A stretch of 64,000 nucleotides of DNA from Ciona intestinalis (Eukaryota > Chordata > Ascidiacea > Phlebobranchia > Cionidae). The position numbers were made by a program, and so were the translations under genes. How positions within the stretch are numbered: position 1 is the stretch's first letter; every line of letters begins with the position of its first letter. Below are positions 1 to 10,213 of the stretch, one piece after another. The stretch covers positions 3,576,561 to 3,640,560 of the forward strand of contig NC_020168.2 of NCBI RefSeq assembly GCF_000224145.3, given 5' to 3'. The notes under the pieces are model-generated. The model was not told where the DNA came from, ran no database searches, and was given only the letters and a program-made list of their open reading frames with translations.

Positions 1-708
1 GCGTAACTGTGTTTATGATTGAGCGACACATCCTGCGTGTTTCCTATCCATATAAGTAAATGATATGACAGCCTGCAATTCTTTGGTGTAAATTATCTCT
101 TCCGTGTTTTGTGTTCGCGCACAAGTTTCATGCTATAAAAGCCCTCCTATTTTCTATGTTGGGAGGGCAGTAGGGGCTCTCTTGCTCTCTTGCTGTCCTC
201 ACGTTTGTCCCTAGCCTGATGCCGCTCGTTTGTTCGTCTAAAAAACTGAGTTGTCGACCTAGCGTTGGAGTCGAGCCCGTATATAAACATGTTTGTATAA
301 ACATGTTTATATACGGACTCTGCATGTTTATATACGGACTCTGCATGTTTATATACGGACTCTGGTGTAAAAACGGACCGGAAACTTACAAGCGTCATAC
401 GGATCACGAAGCTACGCACTGCTTACACAACCCTTTAATTTACCAATATCGTATACACACAGTATTTAAAAAGTTGTACAGCCTTTAAAATTGGCTTCAT
501 TCAGTAAAGTTTAGAAACAGGCTTGTTTAGTGTGTTATATCAAAAGCTGTGAGATGTCGGATATGAAACCAGGTTATCAGTTACCAAAACACGTTGCCTT
601 TCCGCTATGGCTAACGGTTAATTTACTTCGTGCTATAAGAAAGTTGGTTATTATAGAGGTCTATATATATCCTCTGTAGAAAGGTATATAGAGATCGCCT
701 TTTTAAAT
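1..708. other. Upstream region of the first glutathione synthetase gene
   Basis: No supportable gene lies here. The stretch holds a TATAAAAG motif at about 134-141 on the + strand, followed by an imperfect GC-rich inverted repeat (GCCCTCC / GGGAGGGC), and then the repeat cluster at 273-362. The last 60 bases before the first ATG are AT-rich with several TATATA runs. The promoter of the downstream gene is probably here, but no single start site can be chosen by eye. Confidence 0.5.
273..362. repeat. Inverted plus direct short repeat cluster
   Basis: A near-perfect palindrome at 279-314 (arms GTATATAAACATG / CATGTTTATATAC) runs straight into two further direct copies of its right arm. The 21-bp unit TGCATGTTTATATACGGACTC fills 321-341 and 342-362, and a slightly changed copy sits at 301-320. 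This pattern fits slippage or fold-back duplication. No coding or element boundary is visible. Confidence 0.8.
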
Positions 709-3700
709 ATGAAATCCTTTGCTACCCAATTGGCCAAGAACGCTTCAGTTCAAGGTTTAGCGGATGATGCTATTGACTTTGCACAAGCATCTGGTGTTGT
801 ACAACGAACAATGAGAAACGGAGAAATATTGAAGGTGAATCATATATAGTAGAATGGGGAAAAGGGACACCTTTTCATTCTATTTTCTCTTCCCATTTGG
901 TAGTAATAAAGAACATTCAAAGACCTAATAACTGTATCCACACGACTTCCATGTGGACCGTTGTTAATTGTTTAAAACAGGATCAAGATATTTGGATATT
1001 ATGTGCTAAAGATGTCCCATCTTACCCCACAGTACTATATGCTAAGCTCAGTTATGTGAGTATTTTTCGAAAATCTCCCCTTTTTTTGGAATGTGAAAAA
1101 AAGGTTTTTATTTTTATTTTTGAAGAAAACGTGAAATAGTGGTTTTGGGTAAGATGGTTTATTGGTTTCCTTTCTCTCCATCGCTCAATTTAGTAGTTAT
1201 AGCAATGATTATTTACAGTAATATATAACGATATCCTCACGACTTGGGCGTTGTTGGCTGTTTAAACACGATTTGGGATAATATGTGCCAGCAGTACTCA
1301 TGTTACCCGCAGTACTAATGTACACAAACGGTTGCATATCACAACTGTATTTAAAAACTTTAGGCAAGCTATTTTGCGTACCAAAGTTTCGACAACCGAT
1401 TCAGGTCGCGTTTAAACGGATAATAAAGCCCTCCATGATTTTAATTTCTGAATTATGTGTTGTTAGAATAGAGCTATATTACATGCAGACTTCCACCCAT
1501 GCCCCATTTACTCTGTATCCATCGTTGTTCCCTGCAAGTGCATATCATCTGACCAGGAGTATTCAGAACGATATACATTTATTGTATCACAAAGTCAGTC
1601 GGGACATGGAATTTCTAGGCGAGGTTCTAAAAAGGTGACTAACTACTGTTATACAGTTGAGTGGGACAAATAGGACACCTTTTCATATTATTCTCCCGTC
1701 CCATTTGGTAGTAAACAAAGAACATTCAAAGAATTACAAAACTGTATCCTCATGACTCCCATAGACCGTTGTTAATTGTTTAAAACACGATCAGGATATT
1801 TGGATATTATGTGCTCCGTCTTCCCCTACCTTACTATATATAATTAGGGGTTTCCAAATTTTTAGGACACAATATAGGAGTTTCTACACATGTTTACACG
1901 ATTTAAAACTATTTGTGTTATACTACACATTTCAAAACTTGCTGTGCGTTTTCTCAACATGTGGTTCTACGCAAATTAACCTGAGAAACCCAAATGTATA
2001 AGTAGGGTGGGGTAAGATGAGACGCATTTTTTGTCTTTTTTGGTAGCAAACAAAGAACATTCAAAAAATTATAAAAGCGTATCTTTACGACTCCCATTGG
2101 CCCTTTTCTTTGTTAATTGTTTAAAAAAAGAATCAGGACATTTGAACATTATATGTGCTAAAGGTGTTCCACCCCCTACCCTGCTGTATAAAGGAACGGT
2201 TGACGGATCGTTTACACGGTTTGCTAACGTTTTAAATTATTTTGACATTGAATATATATCAGATAAGTTTAGAAACCAATGTTAAAAAGTTGTTCGTATA
2301 TTCACAGTACAATTGCTGCCGATGATTTTGTGAGCAATCTTTTCGAAATTGCTAAGCTGGCTCAGGCGAGTAATTCGACACAGGTGCGTTTCATATGGGT
2401 ATAAGCGCGAAAATTATGCCTGTTGTTTTGTTACTAAATTCCTCCCTTTCTTTGATTTTTAACTGGCGCTCTTTTTCCACACCTTTTTATCCATAGTAGG
2501 CTATTCTCTTCGTTTTTAATATAATTCGATTCTCCCTATCGCTTTCGAAGAGGTAAAATGAAATGTAAACATGTTGTGTTTAAGTGAATTCATAAATGTA
2601 ACTAAGTTATTTTTGTGTGACGGGACAACAGAAGTTGTTACACCATGGGCGCCCTGCTGTATCACACATATACCAATTCTTGCTTACTGCTTCTACAGAA
2701 AGTTGAAATTGGTGCATACCGTTCCGATTACATGATACAACAAAGCTATTCGAAAAATGCGTCAAACGCGAAGCTATCTACTTTACCAAAACAAATTGAA
2801 ATAAATACAATGTCAGCTGCTTTGTGGGGGCTTTTTACGCATAGGATGACAAGCCTTCACAAATACAATCTAAGAAATGCAGGCATATCATGTGACAAAC
2901 TAAACATGCCTGAAAATGGTGCCTTGGATGGTATAGCAAGGGTTATGGTGGAAGGATGGAAAAAATACGGAAATCCAAAAGCAATGTTTGTGTTTATGGT
3001 TTTCCAAGACGAAATGAATATATATGACCAACGTGCAATAGAATATGCCATGTATGAATACGATCCTGCTGTTAGAGTACAAAGGAAAGTATTTGATGAT
3101 TGTATATCAACAACAAGAACTGATCAAGATGGAAAACTTTTCATGTAAGTTTACCCTGTATACGCATGATAACAGGGCAACAGTTTTATCAAATACTTAA
3201 CTACTTATTATAGGCGGTTAATATAGTAGAGTGGGGGAAGATGGGACACCTTTAACACATAATATCCAAATATCCTGATCGTGTTTAAATAATTAATAAC
3301 GGTCTATGGAAGTCGTTAGGATACGGTTTTATAATTCTTTAAATGTTCTTTATTACTACCAAATGGGACGAGAAAATAGAGTTAAAATGTGTCCCATCTT
3401 CCCCCACCCTACTGTTTATATAATTGCGAAATCACATAGCGCTACAACCATGTTGTTTTGGCATTGTACAGTTTATCATATTTTATATTACAGAGACGAG
3501 GAAGAGGTCGCGGTGGTGTATTTCAGAACTGGATACAGTCCTCGCCACTTTCCAACACCAATGGTAATGGAGGTAAATTTAAATTTAAACCATTGTTTTT
3601 AATATACGGTGTTTTCTCTTAGCATTGGGAAGCAAGAAAGACCATCGAAATGAGTTTAGCTATAAAATCGCCCAGCGCTGCTCACCAGTTAGTAGGTTGT

Positions 3701-4229
3701 AAGAAACTGCAAGAGGTTTTAGCGAGGCCGGGAGTTTTGGAACGATTTCTTGAAGACAAAGGAACGATTGAAAAACTTCGCTCCACATTTGCAGAGATGC
3801 ATTCTCTTGATATGGTATGTTATGTTAGTTTTGTGGTAAAGTAGATTATGTTTTTGTTCCATTTATCGTCTCATCTGGTGGTATATAGTAGGGTGGGGGA
3901 AGATGGGACACCTTTAGTACATATTATCCAAATATCCTGATCGTGTTTTAAACAATTAACAATTAACTGTCTATGGGAGTCGGGAGGATACGGTTTTATA
4001 ATTCTTTGATTGTTCTTTGTTTACTACCAAATCAAACGAGAAAACAAAATGAAAAGGTGTCCCATTCTCTCCCACGCTAATATATAACCAAAAATTTCAG
4101 AATTATGTAACCGTATTCTCACGACCCTGAAAGTGACGTCGCATATTTCTATATTTAAAAATTGTTTATCTTTTCCACGTAATTATTGAATACGGATTTG
4201 CTTAATAGAATGATGCTGGAGATACGGCA
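709..4229 (+). CDS. GSS: Glutathione synthetase, copy A (3' end lost in gap)
   Basis: ATP-dependent cytosolic ligase of the second step of glutathione synthesis (gamma-Glu-Cys + Gly). Exons by eye: 709-834, 1489-1634, 2308-2383, 2699-3144, 3494-3563, 3623-3814, and 4209 into the N-gap at 4230. Exons 2, 3, 5 and 6 have exactly the same lengths as in copy B (146, 76, 70, 192 nt) and all phases agree. Visible family blocks are HAPFTLYPS (exon 2), RSDYM and KQIEINTM (substrate/Mg-ATP region, exon 4), [18 protein letters not shown] (exon 5) and AAHQLVGCKK (exon 6). About 359 residues are present. The Gly-rich ATP loop and the C-terminus would lie in the gap. Exon 4 is 15 nt longer than in copy B. 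Six MITE copies sit in its introns. No internal stop is seen in any exon, so it is probably functional, though it is more diverged from human than copy B (for example SAALWGL where human has SASFGGL). Confidence 0.92.
845..1040 (-). mobile_element. MITE, TA-target family (GSS copy A intron 1)
   Basis: Non-autonomous inverted-repeat element of about 195 bp. It begins TAGTAGAATGGGG and ends CCCCACAGTACTATA, with the shared core around GGTAGTAATAAAGAACATTC and GATATTTGGATATTATG. It lies in reverse orientation relative to the copies at 3221 and 10018. The TA-flanked inverted termini suggest Tc1/mariner-type mobilisation. Confidence 0.85.
1225..1322 (-). mobile_element. Degraded MITE fragment, same family
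   Basis: Only the half around ATATCCTCACGACTTG, GTTTAAACACGATTTGGGA and the terminal GCAGTACTAATGTA remains recognisable against the roughly 195-bp family. The left terminus is not visible. It lies in intron 1 of GSS copy A. Confidence 0.6.
1489..1634 (+). other. GSS: GSS copy A exon 2
   Basis: Exon bounded by an ATGCAG acceptor and an AAG/GTGACT donor, encoding TSTHAPFTLYPS through FLGEVLKR. It has the same 146-nt length and phase as exon 2 of copy B (4582-4727). It is listed separately because the exon lies between MITE copies and is easily missed. Confidence 0.9.
1650..1838 (-). mobile_element. MITE, TA-target family (GSS copy A intron 2)
   Basis: Near full-length copy. The left end GTTGAGTGGGACAAATAGG is partly degraded. 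The right end CCCCTACCTTACTATATA and the core GTAGTAAACAAAGAACATTC are clear. It has the same orientation as the copy at 845. Confidence 0.85.
1997..2190 (-). mobile_element. MITE, TA-target family (GSS copy A intron 2)
   Basis: Begins TATAAGTAGGGTGGGG and ends CCCCTACCCTGCTGTATA. It is the second full-length copy in the same intron, 158 bp downstream of the previous one. Confidence 0.85.
3221..3418 (+). mobile_element. MITE, TA-target family (GSS copy A intron 4)
   Basis: Well-preserved copy. Left terminus TAGTAGAGTGGGGGAAGATG, right terminus CATCTTCCCCCACCCTACTG. The internal sequence ACACCTTTAACACATAATAT marks the + orientation of the family as used here. Confidence 0.92.
3882..4084 (+). 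mobile_element. MITE, TA-target family (GSS copy A intron 6)
   Basis: Begins TATAGTAGGGTGGGGGAAGA and ends CTCTCCCACGCTAATATA. It contains a short local duplication of ACAATTAAC near 3952-3965. It lies between exon 6 and the truncated exon 7 of GSS copy A. Confidence 0.9.
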
Positions 4230-4279
4230 NNNNNNNNNNNNNNNNNNNNNNNNNNNNNNNNNNNNNNNNNNNNNNNNNN
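4230..4279. other. Assembly gap (50 N)
   Basis: A run of exactly 50 unknown bases. It begins seven codons into exon 7 of GSS copy A (reading NDAGDTA) and ends 16 bases before the first ATG of copy B. The true missing length is probably larger than 50, because it must hold the last exons of A and the 5' region of B unless the two are a mis-joined pair. Confidence 0.97.
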
Positions 4280-4295
4280 AGAAATATTTAAAATA

Positions 4296-6859
4296 ATGCA
4301 GAACATTGCAACTGATGTATGTGTTACCAAGCACATGGTTAATGATGCTGTTGATTTTTCTCATGCAACTGGTATTGTAATGTTAAATAAACCAGATGAA
4401 AGCTCAGGGGATAGACAAGTAAGTAAGCATGTACTATTTATTATGTATTAAAAGAATTGTGTTACGTTCTTTATTAGCTTTCCCATAGATGTTTGTACTA
4501 GACAATTGAAAAATGTGCTTATGGTTTTTACATTTAACCTTGTAACTGTACAACAGACAATCAAATGTTGTCTTTTTGCAGAAGAGCAGTCATGCACCGT
4601 TCACAATGTATCCATCCTCATTTTCGAAAAGTGCTTTTAGTCAAACACAAAGTGTTCAAGATGATATCCATTCACTTTTCCATAAAGTCAGTAGAGATGT
4701 GGTTTTTCTGGAAGAAGTTCTTCGTAGGTGAGAATTTTTCTTTTTAGTTTTAATAACAGTAAAGTGTATACAGTTTAGTAATGGTGCAAAACACTTGGTA
4801 ACCCATTTACTTTCAGTACAATTGCAGTTGACAGTTTTGTGAAAAATCTTTTTGAAATTTACAAGGCAACTCTGGGTAATGAATTTGCACAGGTACATAT
4901 ATGTCTTGTTGTCTTTCTAACAAGCGCAACAATTATTAACAATCGATTTCTCTGCAGAAAGTTGAAATTGGTATTTATCGTTCTGATTACATGCTGCAGA
5001 AATCTCCTGGTGAACCTGCAGTATTTTTACCCAAGCAAATTGAAATAAACACAATGGCAGCATCTTTTTTTGGGATTGGAACAAACAAAGTTAAAAGACT
5101 TCAACAATACAACCTAAGAAATGCAGGCATATCATTTGACAATTTAAACATGCCTGAAAATGGTGCCTTGGGTGGTATAGCAAGAGTAATGGTAGAAGGG
5201 TGGAAAAAATATGGGAATCCTGAGGCTTTATTTGTATTTATGATTAATAAAAGTGAGACAAATATATATGACCAGCGTGCCATAGAATATGCAATGTATG
5301 AATACGATCCTGCTGTTAAAGTTAGAAGAAAAGTATTTGATAATTGTATATCAACAACAAGAACTGATCAAGATGGAAAACTTTTTATGTAAGTTAGGTT
5401 AAACCATCACTTTTTGAAAGTTTTAAACTAATTGATATATGAAGCTCAAGTTTTCTTAAAAAAAGTAAAATAGTGTAAACTTATAGAAAATGTGGTTTTG
5501 CTTTACAGAGATGATGAAGAAGTGGCAGTGGTATATTTCCGAACCTGCTATATGCCTGATCAGTTCCCAACAAACAAGGTAAAATATATTTTATTAAATT
5601 TACAGACTTCTGCGTATGTTTTGTGACACCATAAAGACTTATCCTCTGATTATAAAAATACTTAGGTGAAGTGCTATACAGTAAACTGGTCATATTTAAT
5701 GTTAATTTAAATAAAAGCATATACAACAGTTTTTGTACCAGGCATAAATATTTCGAGAAAGCAAATCGTTTTTAAATTGTTTCTTAATAAATGCTAAAGC
5801 CTCTTTAATAGAGAAGCTAGCATATGTTTTCATATAGCCGACTGAAAGTGTTTTAATTTTTTGTATCTGCTGATGCTCTCTAGGAAAAATAACACACATT
5901 TATTACCAAAGAAAGTTATTTATTACCTTCAAAATTCCTTTATTTCTAGCACTGGGAAGTTAGGAAATTGATCGAATTGAGTTCTGCAATTAAATCTCCA
6001 AGCATTGCCCACCAACTGGTTGGTTCTAAAAAAATCCAACAAGTCTTAGCAAAACCTGGTGTCTTGGAAAAGTTTATTAAAGATGAGGATGCCGTCAAAC
6101 GACTGCGAGGCACATTTGCAGATCTATATTCACTTGACATGGTATTGAATAGTGACTGGGCTTGCAGTGTGTTTTATGTGAAAATTTAAAATTTGTCAAT
6201 TGTAGAATGCTGCAGGTGATGCTGCTGTTAAACTTGCAATTGAAAAGCCAGAGGGTTTTGTTTTAAAACCACAACGTGAAGGAGGGGGTATGACAATTGA
6301 ATTTAATGTTTTAAATATTCAGGTTTCAATCAATATACAATATGTTGTAGGAAACAATCTCTATGACTCCGAAATGGTTGAACAGCTTACTGAGATAGGA
6401 GGTGATGAAAGAAGATGCGCTTACATTCTTATGGAGAAAATCATACCACCAGTTCAAAAAAATTATATTATTTATGATCATGCTTGTTCAATGGCAAATA
6501 CTGTTAGTGAACTTGGCATTTTTGGCGCCTTTTTAACGTAAGTGTTTTCTACTGGTTTACATTTCTAAACTTAATGCTTAAGAGTAAAAAATCAAAATTC
6601 TTATAAACAAAAAGTGATTTTTGAGAGCACAATTAGTATAATCTAAATTTTATAAAATATTGCATTAATTTATTAAACAGGTAAGGTCTTGTATTTAAAC
6701 AGCTTTTCACATAACCAAAGCTGTACATATTGCAGTAATGGAGATGAGGTCACTGATAGCCACACTGTTGGTCATTTATTGCGATCCAAATCTGATAAAC
6801 ACAAAGATGGTGGCGTTGCTGCAGGTGTAGCTGTGCTGGATTCTCCTATTTTAATTTAA
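4296..6859 (+). CDS. GSS: Glutathione synthetase, copy B (complete)
   Basis: Complete nine-exon gene for the ligase that adds glycine to gamma-glutamylcysteine, normally a cytosolic homodimer. Exons: 4296-4418, 4582-4727, 4817-4892, 4958-5388, 5509-5578, 5950-6141, 6206-6287, 6351-6537, 6736-6859. All borders are GT-AG and the phases close to 476 aa, against 474 in human. Landmarks are RSDYM near 123-127, EINTM at 144-148 (human Glu144 and Asn146 keep the same numbers), [18 protein letters not shown], the ATP-grasp Gly-rich loop [12 protein letters not shown] starting at 367, ILMEKI, SELGIFG, and the C-terminal VGHLLRSKS...[12 protein letters not shown] block. No MITE sits in its introns, unlike copy A. 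The start is the first ATG after the gap and aligns with copy A and human in length. Confidence 0.96.
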
Positions 6860-6879
6860 TTTGTTTATTTTGTTTCCAA

Positions 6880-6885
6880 AATAAA
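6880..6885 (+). terminator. Poly(A) signal AATAAA of GSS copy B
   Basis: A canonical AATAAA lies 21 bases after the stop codon of GSS copy B, consistent with a very short 3' UTR. Confidence 0.65.
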
Positions 6886-7684
6886 TATAGATGTTAATGT
6901 TTTAAATAAACCACCTCAGTTTTTCAGCTGAAATAACCGCTGGACTTACAAGTACTTAATTATGCAACCAAGGTATGTACTATTTAGATCAATTTATTTT
7001 GCTTTGATGTAATTATATTGTACCAAATAGTTTTATATCCTATATAGTCTATTGTACTAAAATATATGGTTTACAAGTTTCAAACTTAATGTTTGTCGTG
7101 ATGATTTTATTCACAAATGGGTAAAAAAATTTTAATTTTATTGCAATATCTAAGTTTTGTAAATTTCCTTAATTCAGCTTAATTATTTGTCACCGACCAT
7201 AAATACCACAATTGGTGTATCTTCTTTCGCAACTGTTTATATTTGGTGGCAGTGTTTAACCTGTCAGTTTACATTCCTGTCACATTTAGGTTTGTAACAA
7301 ATCTTTGTTTTTCTTCTATTTGTTTTACTTTGACTGGCAACTTTATATTTAATAACAGTATTGTGATATTTATACAAATTTTAGCTAATAAACTACTGCG
7401 TATGTAACTTGCGGGTTAATTTTATTGTTTTATTTTCATGGGGATAACAATACAGACATTAGGTTTTTTGCCCAGTTTTGTTTGACTTAAAGTAGAATCT
7501 CAATTTGACAATCTCCAATGTTGTTTAACTTGTCCGCTAGACGGCGTAATGTAGTCGTAAATAAGAGTCTACTCATTCGGGCCGTGTCCTTGGATTCTCA
7601 GTTTAGAAATTAATGGTCTTGGTTAAGTTACTCACTTTAAAGACAGTATTTGAAATACGACGATTTGAGTTTTCTTTCTATTTT

Positions 7685-7775
7685 TTTGTCATATTTGGTA
7701 GTAAACAAAGAAACACGATCGGGAAATATAGCATTTTCGTGCTAACGGCATTCCACCTTAGCCCACAGTACTATA
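7685..7775 (-). mobile_element. Truncated MITE, TA-target family
   Basis: Contains the internal block ATTTGGTAGTAAACAAAGAA and then jumps to ACACGATCGGGAAATATAG and the terminus CCCACAGTACTATA. About half of the element is missing internally. Confidence 0.7.
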
Positions 7776-7829
7776 CAAAAAGTAACACGTTCCCGCTGAA
7801 GATTGCTTTTAACCTACGTTTAAATGCAT

Positions 7830-7951
7830 ATATATGACAAGGTGCGGAAAGATGGGGCACTTTCATTCTATTTTATCGTGCAGTACGTACACGATTAGGA
7901 TATCTGAATATGAGGTGCTAAATGTGTCCCATCTTACCCCACCGTATTATA
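7830..7951 (-). mobile_element. Internally deleted MITE, TA-target family
   Basis: Both termini are visible (AGGTGCGGAAAGATGGGGCA and CATCTTACCCCACCGTATTA), but the middle is about 75 bp short of the full copies. Confidence 0.75.
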
Positions 7952-8650
7952 CGAAGCATGATCACCTATTATTCCTGTATGTTGCTACTTCTTTGACATT
8001 TACATAACGGTGAAACAATTTCGAAGGCTAATACATTACATTATTCTGGAGTGTATCTATAGGCCTACACGTATTCATATATCGGTCTCGTTTCGATTAA
8101 ACGCGTATATTTCGCATATATTCCCAAGTAGCCTATGTTCCTTACCTGCCATTGCTCTGTTTTTGAAAACCGCACTGAAAATTGAATCTTGTCGCATTTG
8201 TGTAGAAATGGCCTTCTACAGCAGATTAAAAGATAATCCTATCACGAACTCGCCTTCAACCCGTTGTCAAGCTTAGTAAGGATTTTGGTCACCATCGGAA
8301 CGCTTAGCTCCTAATTAAAGCCACTGCAAGTTTTCGTATACCCATTCCACGGTACATTGATGCTGCGTATAGCAAACACAACATTCTGTATGCATACAAA
8401 GCAGAAATATCCCACACCCAAATAACAGGTGGTCAAATTTGCACTGGTTTGCACCCGTTTCGTTCCCCACTTTCGGCGCCGATATTTAAGTCATGTCAAA
8501 CTCACGGCAGGTTACCCTATCCGTACATTTTGTTTGTAAATCCTTTCCATTAACCCGTCTGCAAAATATCTCTAAACATTTTCCACACACAGAGAAATGG
8601 CCTATTGGAAATTAGACTGTGTAAAACACGCTTTCGATTTTGGACAGAGA

Positions 8651-8847
8651 TATAGTAGGGTGGGGAAAACGGGACAGCTTTAACACAGAATATACACACA
8701 TTCTGGTCGTGTTTTAAACAATTACCAACGGTCTACTTGAGTCGTGAGGATACGGTTTTATAATTATTTGAATGTGCTCTGTTTACTAACAAATGTGACG
8801 AGAAAATGGAATGATAAGGTGTCCCATCTTCCCCAACCCGACTATAC
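8651..8847 (+). mobile_element. MITE, TA-target family
   Basis: Full-length copy with termini TATAGTAGGGTGGGGAAAAC and CATCTTCCCCAACCCGACTA. The central GAGTCGTGAGGATACGG matches the family. Confidence 0.92.
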
Positions 8848-9701
8848 ATTTTTAACGTATGTGTGTTTTAGTCTTCAATTAGTTTTTATTTCGTTTGCTG
8901 TCATCCGTAACTATACAACATAACATAATTTGTTAAACAAACATTTCACAGAAGTAAATTCTAGGTCCACGCGCAGGCTTACAATAACAGCAATTATATC
9001 GTAATCTCGCCGACTCCTAATGCTAACATAATAAGGAAATCGGCATTTGCTACTGAAACTGGTGGAGAACGGTGTGCCGTGATTCGCGTGGCTAAAAATA
9101 ACGCGTCCTTGCGGAAATTGTTTATCTAAAGGTGTCCGAAACGACAAGAACACGTTATTTGATTGACTGATGTAGTGTATAGACACAATGTCTAACATAT
9201 AGCGGCTAAGATAAAAACGTCCTAATTTTTTAATAAAAAAACGAAAAAAATGTTTTTAAAACCCATTCCTTACAGAACAGATTTTTTTTTAATAAATAAC
9301 GGTAAATTCCTTCGGCCTTGATACTTTTTCGGTATTTGTTCGCAAAGTCATTGAAATTCCAAACCGCGACAAGCTTTTCCAATTATCGAGGGTACATTAA
9401 ATTGTCTTAAGCTGCCCATCGCAAGCGGTGTGGGAATTTTCAACACCGCGAAAGTCACATTACGGCTCACGACATTTTAGAATTGGACTATTTTAGTTTG
9501 GGTTGGCAGTCTTCGCCACATTCTAATTTAAAAGCGCGATGTCTTATCATCATTTATGTCAATTGGCGCTATAGGTACGTCAGAATATAACAATCATGAC
9601 CAAAAACTATATTTAAAAAAAATGTATATTTTGCGGTATTTTAAAGTTGAGCACTTATAGTATTATAGAGAAGTAAAGTAACAAACGGAAATATTACTGT
9701 A

Positions 9702-9892
9702 TATAGTAAATGGGAAAAGATGGGTCACATTTTTATTCTATTTTCTCGTCCCATTTGGTAGTAAACAAAAAAAAACTAAAAAAAACGTATCTTAGTGACT
9801 TTCATTGACCGTTGTTATAATTGTTCAAAACACGATCAGGATATTTGGGTATTATGTGTCAAAGGTGTCCCATTTTCCCCCACCCTTCTTTA
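9702..9892 (-). mobile_element. MITE, TA-target family
   Basis: Reverse-orientation copy from TATAGTAAATGGGAAAAGAT to CATTTTCCCCCACCCTTCTT. The interior has an A-rich change near 9770. Confidence 0.88.
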
Positions 9893-10017
9893 TCTTTACG
9901 AAAATTTGTTAAATCCTTTCTATGCTGTTACACGTAGTGAAATTCTAACTTAAAACTGGGAAATGTTTAGTATATATAAATGTTCCGCATATTTAACAGC
10001 AGTATAAATATCGAGTA

Positions 10018-10213
10018 TATTAGAGTGGGGGAAGATGGGACACCTTTAACACATAATATCCGAATATCGTGATCGTGTTTTAAACAATTAACAACGGTAT
10101 TTCGGAGTCATGAGCATACGGTTTAATAATTCTTTAAATGTTCTTTGTTTACTACCAAATGTGACGAAAAAATAGAATGAAAAGGTGTCCCAACTTCTCC
10201 CACCCTATCTATA
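10018..10213 (+). mobile_element. MITE, TA-target family
   Basis: Full-length copy with termini TTAGAGTGGGGGAAGATGGG and CAACTTCTCCCACCCTATCT. It is the last copy before the CpG-rich FoxF domain. Confidence 0.9.

Noticed and set aside
100-270. TATAAAAG and GC-rich inverted repeat that could be part of a long terminal repeat
   Set aside because: No paired repeat, no target-site duplication and no element coding sequence were found in the window, so an LTR origin cannot be supported.
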